This document shows positions 33,241 through 46,120 of a stretch of DNA of 64,000 nucleotides, one piece after another. The stretch comes from Lycorma delicatula (lineage: Eukaryota; Arthropoda; Insecta; Hemiptera; Fulgoridae), in the NCBI RefSeq assembly GCF_047948215.1, contig NC_134455.1:305802147-305866146 (forward strand), given 5' to 3'. The notes beneath the pieces are model-generated. The model saw only the letters and a program-made list of their open reading frames with translations, had not been told where the DNA came from and ran no database searches. Both the position numbers and the translations under genes were made by a program. How positions within the stretch are numbered: the first letter of the stretch is position 1; each line of letters begins with the position of its first letter.

Positions 33241-35640
33241 GGTCATAAAGTCGTTACTATGAAAATCGATGATTATTATTGAAAAAATGAATATCGAAAA
33301 TTTTATCGTAAAATTTGATGTTGGTTGGAGGCTACAGTGAGCAAAACGGGTTGGGGGTAGCTTATATATATATAAGATTAAAATGGATTAATTGATTTTT
33401 TAGATGATTTATAAATCCGAAATTAAAAGTATAAAATTATAGTACTTTCATATAATATTTTAATAAATCAATAATATATTTTGTACTCACGCAAAGTATT
33501 CTTTTGTTGATAATGGATTAATTTATTATTTAAAAAAGATAAAATAGAACAAATGTGTTATAATTTGCATTCAGAAAGAACTAAATTAATTAAAAATTTT
33601 ATTAAAAACTATAATACAAGAAAAATACTATATTACTATATTACTACTGTCTTGAGTACAACTATAACAGTTTTACGATTATAGATTAGAAATGGGTTGT
33701 AGTGAACTGGGACATGATAAGGTACAAGTTTTACAGAGCTAACTTAAAATAAAATCAGATGTATAAAATAATAAAATAAATTAAAAAAGATAAAATTTCT
33801 CTCAAATACACACATTCTCTCTCTTGCTCTTTGTTTTTATCTATATGTGTCCGGTATAACAAAAGGATAGTGTAACAAGGAAAAAGTGCATCTTCCATTT
33901 AATGAATTTAAAGGGGTCTTTTAGAACCTTCATGTACTATACAGATGAGATTAATGTTCTCATTGCTTTTAATTCATTTAACAGAACTTTATCCCAGTAA
34001 ACATATTCCATGTTACTTGTGAATTAAATTAAATTACAATAGATTATTGGAAAATTAATTTATTGTACAGAGAAAATAATTGATTACACATGAGATAAAT
34101 CTTTATACGAGAGGTAATTAATTTTATAAAAAATTTATTTTAATCACATCTGATTCATTGAGTAATATTTTAGCCTGAAACTTAAAAAAAATTTTTTTCT
34201 ATCTATACGACTAAAATTTTTTTAACAAAGAAATCTTTTAAACAATATTTAGGTCTTAGAGGCTAATACTCGTATTTCAACAATTAATGTTCACTAATTG
34301 ATCATAAATTTCAAGATTTTTAAGGTGACATAATGTCATTTTAACTTTACAAAATCAACTCGATAATCTTGCAACTTTGTATAAAATGTATAAATAAAAA
34401 ACTCTAAAAACTTGTTTTACTTTGCAATTTCAAAATGATATGTCTGTTTATCTCCCTTACAGTAAACTGGACTCTAGATTAATAAATATCTAATCTTAAT
34501 CAACATCATACCATTTACGCAAAATTTAAAACTTTATTTGTAATTTAAGGGCTCTACTTCTTTATTTTTAGGTAATCAATAATTCAACTGTATCACAATA
34601 TTAAACGCAAGGTTTTTAATACATTTAAACTCTGTTTTGATAGCCAAATATGTTTTAGTTCCAAACAATCTGCGAAGTCTATAATACGTTTTCAACTGAA
34701 AATAAGTAACTAATGCACCATTTTTTGTAAAAATGCTTCATTGTACTCAGATTTACGGATCCTATACATCAACAACGAACTTTACTGCAAGTAAATAAGT
34801 TTTTTTTTTAAGATTATACAAAATCGTAATTTCCCCGTTAATCATAATTCCTCAGACAAATCGATTGATTTTCGACCTAGACTCATTAAAAAAGTTGACT
34901 TACTTTTTGAAACGACGTTGGAATAGAACAAAGTAGGATTGTCTAGTTGAAATATATTTTCGTTTATTTACATTAATCAACGTATAATTCCCTTTAAAGT
35001 ACAGTTTCTGGGCAATGAACTCATCAGAGCTGTAGAAAAGTCTAACAAATGTTAGGTAAACGACGTTTTCAATGTTAGGTTTATTGTATATTGACATGTA
35101 ATTTTTAAATGGCAACACACACGGAAGGTTATTTATTCTTGTTATTTTTTAACATAATATTTGAACCTATATAAAGCGGCACGTACATTTTACACAAAAT
35201 AAAACACAGTATTATTTCATTAAATCAACTTAATATTTCTTACAACCATAAATTACGAAATTATAATACAAAATCCAACGACTGACTGACCATTCGTTTA
35301 CAATTTTAAGCTTAAAAATTGCATGCATATGCAGTAATTTCGACGTGTTCATAAAACATTAAACACGACCTACTTATTTGAATTGACTTTTACATTGATT
35401 TACATTTTATATACATACTTGTCACAAATGGTTGGCCATGTGCACTGTAAAAGAATGGAGATATTTTAAAATATTTGTAACAGTTATTACATATCATGTA
35501 TTTCTCATATGGAATAATGTATACATATTTTACTAAAGCAAAAGAAACTAACGATAAAAAATGATAAAAATGAGAATAATTTTTAAAAAAATTGTTCTTT
35601 ATTAATTAACTACTTTGATGTTATTCTTAATATTCTTCTG
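33241..35640. other. AT-rich stretch
   Basis: The first 140 bp echo a sequence at 32190-32330. Elsewhere nothing is recognisable. The 72-codon frame at 34900-35118 has no coding signature. Confidence 0.5.
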
Positions 35641-35780
35641 ACCTTTGTAGTCTGTAGTGGAGTGTTTGCCTTTCATGTGGAAGGTTTTACTTACTAATCA
35701 CATGGGTTTAGAAATTTTTCATACAATACAAGATTCATTTCTCATCTTTATCATAATAAAAAAATAAGCAACTGTAATCG
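35641..35780 (+). mobile_element. Possible decayed tRNA-derived SINE
   Basis: TAGTCTGTAGTGGAGTGTTT followed by GCCTTTCATGTGGAAGG, an AT-decayed B-box region and AGAAATTTTTCATACAATAC. Order and wording resemble a tRNA head followed by the ATTTTTCATA body seen on minus at 43.74-43.89 kb. It is heavily decayed, so the call is tentative. Confidence 0.35.
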
Positions 35781-36768
35781 AAAGGGATCACTTCGGTTTT
35801 TATGGCTAAATAAAAGAATAAATACTGAAGCTGATACAACTTAAACTGAAATAAATAAATTAATCGTTAAAATATATTTCTACTTTACCCGCCAGATTTT
35901 TTAACCTACACTTGAGTTCGAGTAACTTCTGTAATTTCTGTAGTATAATAAAAACGACTTGACCTTTTTTTTTATAAATCTTGATCGAAATTATGATTCC
36001 ATATTTTTTTTGTTTTTAATAGGTTGAAGATTTTTTTAATGGAAACTTCTGAAACTATTAGTAACATTAGAATACCTACACTATTATTGTGACTCAAGTC
36101 CCGTATCAGTTTCCAACTCAGAAGCTAAAATTATTCCCAAGTTAGAAAATTAATTTTAAATTTGGACTCCGTCAGTTCGTTTATAGTTTATTAATAAAAA
36201 ATACTGGATATAAAATAACGTAGTAATCAAAGAAATTTAATTTTGTGTCTATCAGTTGGTCACTTAAATAAACTTAGAATTTTGATAGAAATAGTATTAT
36301 TACACTATATAATCATTTAATCATTCACCCGGAAATTGAAGTGCTTATGTTAATTTGATATCACATACATTAATATACATTCTAGTTATGGGTGTACATT
36401 AAACCTATTTCTTCCAAAATAGTTTTATTACAAATTTTTTAAGCAGAATAAGTACGTTTCTCGTTTTGTGATTGTCTCACTTTACATCTCTTTTCTAATT
36501 TTTTATAAAACTTACATTTAATAAAAAATTAGTAATTCTTTAAATAAAATTTGATTATTTGACCTTCGGTCATACTCTATACTATTACATTTTAAACTTC
36601 CTAATGGTCATAATTTACGTCATTTTCCACAAATATATATATATATAAAATATTCCTTGTAACTTTTTATAAAAATAACGATTGAATAAGGCCGCAAAAA
36701 TTAAAAAATTAAAAATAACTTTTCGATAGGTTGATATACTGCTGCTTTTTTTGTAAAGATATAATTTT

Positions 36769-36818
<50 letters not shown>

Positions 36819-39389
36819 ATTTTTAATATATTACATTCTTTAAGCTTCACATTTTTATTCACATGACAATCTGCAAAAGCTAAAGACAGACGTAAATAAA
36901 TGAGTATTGTAATTTATGTTTTACAATTTTACTAAACCAACCCTTTTTTTGATTTTTATTTATAAATATGCAAAGTATCTGAAGAAATCTTTATACTCGC
37001 AGATATTATAAAATGATATGCAAGTCCTTTCATATGAAGACACCAAGACACGCCCTTCATATTTAAGATACATGTATTTACATATTATACCTGTACATTA
37101 CAAATATAATAATGAAAAAGATTGAAGAGAAAAAATGAGAAAGGCAGACAGTAAAAATAATTTTTCTCATTTTATAATATATTTTTACTAAGGTTATTAA
37201 TTGCGCTAAAGAATGATCTTCAGAATTTTATATAATTCTTGTAATAAAACATAGTATTTATTTGTGTTAAAATAAGACAAGTGATACTAATCACTCTTAA
37301 TTAAAAATTTAAATGATGTTCTTACGTAATCATAAAAATACCTAATTGTTTTATACTGGTTAAGGAATAAAATTTAGTAATTAAATATATTTCTGAAAAA
37401 ATATTATTATAATTAAATTACAAAATAATTATTAATAGGAAAATACTTTTTATAAGGTCTAGGAATAGTAATTTGAAGAAATTTCATAAAATATTGAGTT
37501 TTTAATTTTTTTTACATTTAAATAAATAAAACATTAAGTTATAAATAGGTTTTCTTTCATTTGAAATCTAGAACGTTACCTTTGAAAAGCTGTATATGAC
37601 ATGTTCAGACGTGAAGACTCATCCTTTTAAGAACATAGGGAAGTATAGGAGTAAAAATTCTAATTAATAAATTGACGTAATAGAACGGATCGCAAGGGTA
37701 TTGAGGAATATTTTATCCCGCTAGTCATCCCAGAGCCTGGATAACAGTCTCTTGCTGCTAGATCTTTCTAATTACATGGCGCTTATAAATTTTTTTTTTA
37801 ATGTCGGATATATATTTGTTTTTATTTTAAGATGAAAAAAGTTGAAGATTGCATTCTGGTCCTTTGATGATAGGATTTAATTTTTTTTTTACTTGAGTTA
37901 TTCCTTCGGAAATTACCAAGGTATTTTCATCCTTCTCCCGACGCGATTCCCCTTTTGAAGGCCTTTCGGTTCTAGTGCGTTTATATCTGATAGGAATGAG
38001 CCTGATGAAGTTCCAGTTTTTGGAGGGTGCAATGCATTCCTTTTGTGGACGGAGTCATATGTAGAATTTACTCTTATAAGCGGTTGTCTGACTAATAATT
38101 GTAAAATGAAGGAAGCGTAGCGATTCTAGGTTTTGAAGATAATTCTTCTTATTTGATAAATTTATAGTTAAAATAAAATTTTGAAAAATGTTTTAATTAT
38201 TAATCATTAACATGAAACATGTGTTAGACAAATTGCATTATAAAACAATAAAAATCTATTGGGTATTAAAAAACATTAACTGTCGAAGGGTTAAATAATT
38301 ATCAAGAGAAGTATTTGATTTACGAGCAAAGAAGAGGATAATAGACTACTGATGTTAGATAAAGAACTTGACTTTGAAATAGTTTTAGGCAGTTGATAGA
38401 AGAAAAACACAACAGTGTAAATAAAAAAGCAGATGAAGAAAGTAACACCATATTTAAACAAATGTTATTGGACAATATTTTGAAAATAGTTGAGTCTTAT
38501 AATTTAAATAAATGTTCATAGAAGTGACCAAGTCAAACATTTAGAAATAAATTGGAGATTAGTTACATACACTAGAAAATGAAAGAAAATTTATATATCA
38601 AAAAACTAGAACAAGACAAAATAAAATGTGAAAATTTGTATTCATTAAAAGGGAATTTTAATGAATACTTCCCTGGTTTTTAGCAGAGAACAAAATCAAT
38701 ATATTTTAATTAAAAAAAATAAAATAATTTTTTCCTATTCGATGATGAAAGATAATAAAGTATACTGCAAGGGGATTTTGTTTTTAATTCATCTAAATGA
38801 ACTTTATAATAATTTGACATATATAATAATAAAGTTATAAATACAACGAAAAAACATCAAAATGTTTTTCTTCTTGGGAATATAGCAATGTTAGTAGATT
38901 TTATTTTTTACATTATTTATTGTGCATAATTTTTTATTTATTTGTAAATTGCTTATAATTGTTTTTAAACTTTTGGAATGTACATTTTATACATGAGTGA
39001 ATTAATTTATACTGTAATGAAATTTTATTTCTCATGCTTCTTTTGCATAAGTTTGATCACTGTATAATTTATAAACAGTAATTTTTATTCTCATTTGCAG
39101 TGCTTGACATAATTTTGGTGTGTTTTCATACTATACTATTGTCGTTCAATTGAAAAATAATTTTATCTTACAAACAAGTAATAATAAATCCTCGAAATTC
39201 ATTATACAAAAATTACTTAAGAAATGTATAATCTCTGCCAATTCCCTGATACCTCAATCTATTTTTTGAAGAAAATAATCCATTTAATATAAAAAACCTA
39301 TTGAAATAGAATACATTTTATAGGTTAGTCAAATTAATTTATATGATTTTTTTGCCTAAAATTAATCAGATTCTTTAATTTACGTCATT
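35781..39389. other. AT-rich stretch
   Basis: No gene. A long (TA)n microsatellite lies at about 36773-36815. A less AT-rich region at 37680-38110 (including CCCGACGCGATTCCCCTTTT) may be repeat debris, but no translation is convincing. Confidence 0.5.
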
Positions 39390-39835
39390 ACTTCCTTGTA
39401 CGAAGTAAAGGAAGTAATCGCGAAAAATGTCTGTTGCCAGATTTCACTGGAAATATCCATTTTCATTATCCCTGAATCCATTTTGACTAGTTTCGGCGTG
39501 ACGTCTGTACGTACGTATGTATGTGTATGTGTATGTATGTATGGATGTACGTATGTATCCCGCACAACTCAAAAACGATTAGCCATAGTGTTGAAATTTT
39601 GTATTTAGAACAGTTGTAACATCTACTTGTGCACATTGCAATTTTATTGCAAACCACTGAACCAAAAGTGTCCAAAAAGCCCAAAATCCAACAAAATTTG
39701 TATTTTTGACTTTTTATTAACTGCAGTAATACGCGCTCATTGAGAGGTTATCAAAGATAAATCATAAGTGGTACTTATTTTCATTAATTCCTGAGTTAAA
39801 ATTGAATAAATTGTATATGTAATTTAATAGGTATT
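39390..39835 (+). repeat. Dispersed repeat, copy B
   Basis: Starts ACTTCCTTGTACGAAGTAAA with the fold-back partner AAGGAAGT, then GCGAAAAATGTCTGTTGCCA, GGCGTGACGTCTGTACGTAC, an expanded GTAT/GTGT microsatellite, CTCAAAAACGATTAGCCATA, CCAAAAGTGTCCAAAA, AACTGCAGTAATA, TTATTTTCATTAATTCCTGA and TGTAATTTAATAGG. The 3' end beyond this is lost. Small frames at 39380-39684 lie inside it and are not genes. Confidence 0.83.
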
Positions 39836-40814
39836 ATTACATATGTTTATATGTAACAGATTTGGTAAAAAATTTGAATATATAATATTAATTGAAATTT
39901 AGAGTTTAGAATCATATTATTTTTGGATTTTCTAGTTTAATTTCTATTTTATTTCATTTAATTATTCTGGAATTTCTGTTAAATTTTTTCTTCATTAAAC
40001 TTGACTTCAGAGTGACTGAAAAATAGACCCTCACAAAAACAATATATACACTGAGGCATACAAGCACAATCTTTTACAAATTGCAAAAAAAATCTTTTCG
40101 TTCTTTACTCCTCTGATATTGTCGGACAATAAACTCCCTAAGTCGGAGTTTATCATCATTTCGTTTATTTGTTTTTTTGTTGCCAGTCATTTAATCGCTC
40201 TTTAGTTTGATATAATTCTTGTGATCTTAATTTGTTTACATGTTCACCAGTTTTAAAATGTTCTCTCTCTTTATATTTATCATCCTCTCTTAATGTTTTT
40301 TATTTTTTCTTTGGTTTTTACATTTTCTTCCTCTTTACATCTTCTTTTAATGTTTTTATTTTTAGAAATGTTTCTTCATATTATTTTTCTTTTTCCTGTA
40401 CGATTGTGTCTTTTTTCATTTTTGATTATTCACCAAACAATCCAATAACAAAAAATGAATATTTTACACCGTTAGGTGGAAATTAACACTTGTAACTAGT
40501 ATATAGGAGTTCACTAAACGGAATAATTTAATTATTAATTTTTATTTATAGAACACACCAGAATTCTGAAACTTTTGTTAATCAGCAACTCACGAAGATA
40601 CGAATAATATTGATCTAGTAATACGAGTAATAAAGGGACTTTTACTCTATCCTAATATTACAGGTAATATTGTTAAATTAATAATTGTACAAATATCTGA
40701 TGTTAGTAAAAATTAGTATTTCAGCAATTGTGCAACTACCCACTTTATTAAAGATTTAGAGAAACAGATCTCACTTTCAAATGAAATAAGTTTAAATGAA
40801 GTGTAGCAAAAAAT
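39836..40814. other. AT-rich stretch with CT-rich segment
   Basis: Nothing recognised. At 40250-40420 a T/C-rich low-complexity segment creates an 84-codon frame (40232-40486) rich in F, S and L. The composition explains it without a gene. Confidence 0.55.
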
Positions 40815-40870
40815 GTGTGCCTATATGTAATTTAATAGGCGTACAAGGAGGTCAAGGGGTGTCCATATCA
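40815..40870 (+). repeat. Dispersed repeat, isolated 3' end
   Basis: TATGTAATTTAATAGGCGTA then CAAGGAGGTCAAGGGGTGTC and CATATCAGATTTTTTT. This is the family's 3' end without the preceding body. It sits immediately before the 5' end of copy C, a head-to-tail arrangement. Confidence 0.75.
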
Positions 40871-40879
40871 GATTTTTTT

Positions 40880-41230
40880 ACTTCCTTCTAAGAAGAAAAA
40901 GGAAGTATCGTGATCGTGAAAAATTTCCGTTTACAGATTTCAACAGAAATATCCATTTTGACTATCCCTAAATACATTTTGATTATTTTCGACGTGACGT
41001 CTGCACGTACGTATGTATCTCGCATAACTCAAAAACGATTAGCCGTAGAATGTTGAAATTTAGCATTTAGAACTGCTGTAACATCTAGTAATGCACCTGC
41101 TCTTTTGATTGCAATTGACTGGACCAAAAGTGTCCAAAATAAAAAAAAATTGATTTTGGAATTTTTCTTAACTGCAGTAATCATCTCTCATCGAGAGCTT
41201 TTCAACGATATATCATTGTGGTATAATAGG
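40880..41230 (+). repeat. Dispersed repeat, copy C
   Basis: ACTTCCTTCTAAGAAGAAAA with fold-back AAGGAAGT, TCGTGATCGTGAAAAATTTC, AATATCCATTTTGACTATCC, CGACGTGACGTCTGCACGTA, CTCAAAAACGATTAGCCGTA, GACCAAAAGTGTCCAAAATA, AACTGCAGTAATCATCTCTC and TATCATTGTGGTAT. The family then breaks off. The frame at 41105-41290 overlaps its end and is not a gene. Confidence 0.83.
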
Positions 41231-42454
41231 CCCAGCCAATTTTTGAGCTTGGGACGTCACGAGCAGACTGCATATTACTACTCGGCCTGAAAACATCAAC
41301 TCCGCGTATCAAATCGAAGTATTACTTATTATTACATGTACGCGGTAGTAACTATCAAATTTACATTTACTAACAATATGCGAATGAATGAAGCAATTTA
41401 CTTGAATGTATGTATGTATGACAGTGAAATCATTACGACTAGTATAATGCTAACTGACACCGATATACCAAACATGAACTCTATTTTACGTGATGTCACC
41501 GTCGACCATCCGATACCTGTTTATCAGTTGAAGCATAAAACAGCACTTTCCATCATCGTTATGAGAATAACCCTCTCCTCATCGATCGGGACGTCGCCCT
41601 CAGGTCCGCCTGGACCTGCTATATCAATTAATTATAATCCAAATATATATCAAGTAATGTGTACACGTATATAAAAATAATTTAAATAAAATCATTCTCA
41701 TAAAATTCTACTTAACAGACCACATAAGCCGAAGGTAAACAGAGATCTAAGCTGTCTTTGATGAAATCAACACTGTGTAACCAAGCAAACAGTACTTGGT
41801 TACGGTAGGTAAACACCAGTATAAACAAAACAAATGGAGAAAAAAGAACAACAGCAAATAACAATATTAAAAAAAAGAAACAGAAATTTGAAAAATTTAA
41901 GCAAGAAAATCAAAACCTTTATGAAAGTTTTAACAAAAATATTCATAAAAAAGGTACTCATTTAATCATTTTTTTATCTATTTCAAAATATAAAAAACAA
42001 AATGTTTAAAAACGAAATAAGTTTATAAAATAAACGGTCAAAAATTATTAATAGCCGAAATTTGTTAAATTTAGCCATGAATTCTATGAAAATTTTATCA
42101 AAAAGAAAAAAGAATGTATTAAAAAAATGTATATACTTTTCATAATGTTACTTAATTCATCAAGTAATGTGTTAATGTTATTTAAAACACTTTTTTACAA
42201 TTTAGAAACAGAATAGATATTAAAACTTCTCTAGAATACATTACAGGATAGTGTATTGTAAAAATTAACTTTAGTTTAGAAATGATAAGTTGCACATATA
42301 TTTATACTGTAACGTATACCAGATTCTTTACGAAGTACAGAAGAAATTAAATATTTATTAATACATAATACTTTCTTTTATTGATTGAAATAATCAAAAT
42401 CCACTCTATGTATTACTCTTAATTTTGTATACATTTTATCTTGTATGAAACAGT
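41231..42454. other. Non-coding stretch with an orphan 112-codon frame
   Basis: An uninterrupted plus frame at 41336-41674 is less AT-rich over its second half (TDIPNMNSILRDVTVDHPIP, SSIGTSPSGPPGPAISINYN). On minus the same region reads AGPGGPEGDVPIDEERVILI. I recognise no family on either strand. It may be repeat sequence. The remainder is AT-rich with no signal. Confidence 0.4.
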
Positions 42455-42990
42455 TTATATAATTGCAATCGACTGGACTAGAAGAGTCCAAAAAAAGCCC
42501 AAAATCCAAAAAAATTTGGATTATGAACTTTTTCTTAACTGCAGTAATAAGCCCTCATTGAGAGCTTTAGACGATATATAGTGGTATTTATTTTCATTGG
42601 TTCCAGAGGTATACCCAAATAAAATTTTAATTAATGAAATATTTGGATCTTACAAGGGGAAGACATCGGTTAGAATATCACTTCATTTCCATTTTTAACT
42701 TTTTTTAATTTAAGTATATTGATTTATTAATAATTATTAACCTTTGATTGTAAAAAAAAGTTTTACAATAAATAATAATTCAATAATAAAAAAAAAATAA
42801 TAATTAAAAATAATCCCTTTTGGCACGCCTGAAGGCGGAGGTAAATTTCACCGTACTAAGTAGGGGATAAAAACGCTTTGTTATGGAATTTACCTAATAT
42901 CAGAGCTATTATTGAAATAAAATTTTATGTGTGTATGTAATTTAATAGGTGTACAAGGAAGTTAGTTATGTGGTGTCCACGTCAGATTTT
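42455..42990 (+). repeat. Dispersed repeat, copy D (5' truncated, complete 3' end)
   Basis: Begins within the family at CAATCGACTGGACTAGAAGA, then TCCAAAAAAAGCCCAAAATC, AACTGCAGTAATAAGCCCTC, TTATTTTCATTGGTTCCAGA, an AT-rich middle with a hairpin (ATTGTAAAA...TTTTACAAT), and the 3' end TGTAATTTAATAGGTGTACA with AGGAAGT and TGTGGTGTCCACGTCAGATT. A ~90-bp patch at about 42813-42900, starting TCCCTTTTGGCACGCCTGAA, is absent from copy E and looks like an insertion. Confidence 0.8.
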
Positions 42991-43739
42991 TTTAATTTGA
43001 AATTTTCAAGATTGTTCTTGTCGTAGATTAATTTTTTGAAAAACTAAATCTTTACGTCAACATATTTTTGTATATTCATACAAAAATTTCACTTGCTGTT
43101 ATATATTGTTTATTTAGGTCGTATTTTCTTTTCAAAATTTTTATTTAATGTATGAACATATAAATAAATATTATACCCTAATGTAATATTTGAGAAAGAA
43201 TTGAATAGTTATATTGACATTTTGAATGTACAAGAAACCTTGATATTAGAAAGGTCCCTGATCCCTTTATAATGGATTTTTTAAACGATTCCTGCTGGCT
43301 ATTACATATATTTATTTCTGTCTGCAAGCTCCCACTCGAAGGTTATCCTGTGCGCTAAATCACAGTTTGGTCAGAATCAATTTCGCTAAATTTTTGTGTA
43401 AGCTGTCGAAAGAACCATCTCTCTATACTGTATTGATTAAATAGTCCTAATCGAAAGATATGTAACCTAACCTTTTTTTATTACTTTCATGTAGGTGTTT
43501 TATTTGCTTTCATGTAGGTGCTTTTTATGAACAAGTTAGACAATAATATTAATATTAACTTTTTAATAAAAAAGAATTCTCCTCAGTTTTTATCTTAGAG
43601 AATCTAATAATAATGAGTTCTCTTTTTATAAATTACAAAAAAATAAATAAAAAAATGATATAAAACTATTTTAATTTGCTTAAGTTTTCATTCAGATATA
43701 TTAAACCGATATTTTCATTTAATTTTGTTTTTGTAAGTG
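42991..43739. other. AT-rich stretch
   Basis: Nothing recognisable. Confidence 0.5.
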
Positions 43740-43891
43740 ATGATTTAATTCGCCACAAAATCAAAGATGCTTGTGCGTAGGGATATGAAAATTGGAATTT
43801 TTATCATATGAAAAATGCCATTCTTCACCGGGATTCGAATCCGGGACCTTCGGATGACAGGCCGAGATGTTACCACTACGCCACGGAGATC
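43740..43891 (-). mobile_element. tRNA-derived SINE
   Basis: On minus, a tRNA-like head (43891 to about 43823) has an A box TGGCGTAGTGG (plus 43873-43883), an anticodon-arm-like CTCGGCCTGTCATCCGAAGG, and a B box region CCGGATTCGAATCCCGG (plus 43829-43845). The body ATGGCATTTTTCATATGATA and following AT-rich sequence come next. The base expected to be G at the top of the T stem is A, and the 5' and 3' acceptor strands do not pair. That argues against a working tRNA gene. Pol III transcription from the internal boxes is the expected mode for the family. Confidence 0.75.
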
Positions 43892-45640
43892 GAGTTTGAA
43901 AGTAAATTCATTAAATATAAACTATATTAGAGTTAATATGTAATAAGTAACATACAATATTGCAATGACTGATATTTTATTTTCCCTTTTGAACATTAAC
44001 ATAACACTCATCTGACAGTGGTTATATATTATCTCCTTGACAGACATCGCATCTTGTGTGAGTCCATATTGACATTCACAGACGTGAGGTTCCTACCCTA
44101 GTTTTAACTTCTTAGCTTCTAACCAGCCACAAGCCATAGCAGTTCACGGTCATAATCGTGCCTTGCGTCAGTCACATTACAAAGATATAAAGAAAGTGGT
44201 ATACAAAGATTCATTTTTTATCTTAATCAGGTTTCGTATTAGAGCTGATCTTGATTAGGATATCGTGTAGTAATTTCATTTGTTTATTACTTAATATTTT
44301 CATCATGTAAAAAGTACATCTTCAAACGATTTTTATTATAAATAAATTTATAAATGTTTGTTACTTTTATATTAAATGCTTTTTGTAGTATTCATATCCT
44401 GTTATAGTGTTTTCTTATAACACAATTAATTACTACTTTTAGACTGTAAAAAAATTGAATATCCAACATCAGAGATGAAAATTATATAGATACTAAACAA
44501 AATATACCGTGAAGAAAAAGAATCGGTGAATTTTTTAATAAAAAGAATAGGAAAGAAACAACGCAGGGAAGTACTGCCTTTTTCTTAGAAATATCTGGAA
44601 GTAAATAAATGTTTTTCGTTAAACTAAAAAAATTACGTAATTAGATAATTAAAAAATCTTAAAATCAAATAAAATAATTAAATGAAACGGAACAAAGAAA
44701 AATAATTTATTTTTGAATAAAAATCCAAACTCTCTAGCAGAATAGGAGGAAATCGAGCTCCAATTCCATTCACGGATGACTTTTATCTCACAAAAAATTT
44801 CAAAAAAGGAATTTATGTTGTAAATAAGCTTCAGTAAGGGCTTCCTCCGATTAAATCCCGCCAATCCTTCTTCTTATTAAAGAACAATTTAGAAAAATGA
44901 CCTTAAAACCCAACAAAACAATTATTTTAAAACATTAACGTTTAACTGTTTGTCTTACTGAGAAAAATTACTAAAATTAATGGAAAATAAATATAACAAA
45001 GAGAATGGTATCATAATAAACTGATATGTTACTTTGACATAATCGTAACCAACTGAAAAAAATCAGTGATTTCAGGAAAGTGAAATAAAATGTGACTATC
45101 ATTCTATTCGACTTTTTTACTATCACTCGACTCATTTTTATTATTAGTTTAAATAACTCGTTTCATAATAAGAGTAAGATTCAAAGGTGGTCTTATGTTA
45201 TTTCCAAATTATCTTCTTGCCAAGCTAATGAACTTCATTGCAGTATTGATTGTTTTTTTCGAAAAAAATTAAAGAAAATTATATTTTATTGATGAATGTT
45301 TAAAGCCTAACACAACTTTAAGATTATGTGTAATAGGAAACAAAAAACTACTACAGTATTACTACCGAGTAAGTAGGATTTTCTCATTGTTTTCCCAAAT
45401 TTTTTCGTTCTGAACAGACGATTGTCTAGTCTTCATGCTGATGCAGGTATTGGCTTCCATCAACAAAAATGCAGGTATTGACCTGCATCAAGTGCGTTCT
45501 AAAACGTATTTGAAAACTGCTTTTATAGTATTTCCTCCAGTTCTTTTTAATGGAAACATTTATGTCACTGATAAAACTGGATAGATGACAAAAACTATTG
45601 AGGTATAAAATAAAACCTTTCTTTCTTTTAACAGTTATTA
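43892..45640. other. AT-rich stretch
   Basis: No gene. At 45439-45490 a short direct repeat (ATGCAGGTATTG at 45441-45452 and 45469-45480) is followed by an inverted copy (ACCTGCATCA, 45481-45490). The frames at 44649-44864 and 45092-45292 show no coding features. Confidence 0.5.
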
Positions 45641-45822
45641 TTTAGCGACTTAAGAGCTTCAAACTCAAAGATTGATAAAACTCACACGAATAGTTTACCC
45701 CAAAACTTTAAACCGATCCTTATATAAAAGATCATATGTCCGACAGTTCTTTGAACTTGGTAAGGTGTCGTGGTCACGCTAGAGGATTATTATAGGTTTA
45801 GCGTTACAGAATAATTACTCAA

Positions 45823-45866
<44 letters not shown>

Positions 45867-46120
45867 AGCGACTATTTGATTCTGCACAAATAGGTAAAAA
45901 TCTGATAAATTAATATATTGTCTTTTGAACTTTAGTCACCTTAGTAGTTGGCTGGAGAGGTATTATAAGAGACAAACAAAATAAATGGTTTCATAGCTAT
46001 AAACGAGAAATGCATCCAGTTTTTTCCAGAATTATAATTATGTGCATTCTTACAATCCAATTGCTCGAAAATTAAATAATTGTTCTCCATCTTCTTTTAA
46101 CAAATATTCTATTAAAAAAG
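45641..46120 (+). repeat. Duplicated segment, copy 1
   Basis: Aligns by eye with 48305-48810 along its whole length. Shared blocks include TAAGAGCTTCAAACTCAAA (versus TTAAGAG...), CCGACAGTTCTTTGAAC, GGATTATTATAGGTTTAG, a (TA)n microsatellite (45829-45861), AGTTGGCTGGAGAGGTAT and CGTTCTCCATCTT-like end sequence. It is not a known element to me, and no terminal repeats are evident. Confidence 0.85.

Noticed and set aside
39380..39684. Three small frames with YIHTHTHT-type strings
   Set aside because: Translations of an expanded GTAT/GTGT microsatellite within dispersed repeat copy B.
40232..40486. 84-codon frame rich in F, S, L
   Set aside because: Produced by a T/C-rich low-complexity segment with internal near-repeats.
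43823..43891. Functional tRNA gene on minus
   Set aside because: The T stem has an A where G is expected, the acceptor strands do not pair, and a SINE body follows.
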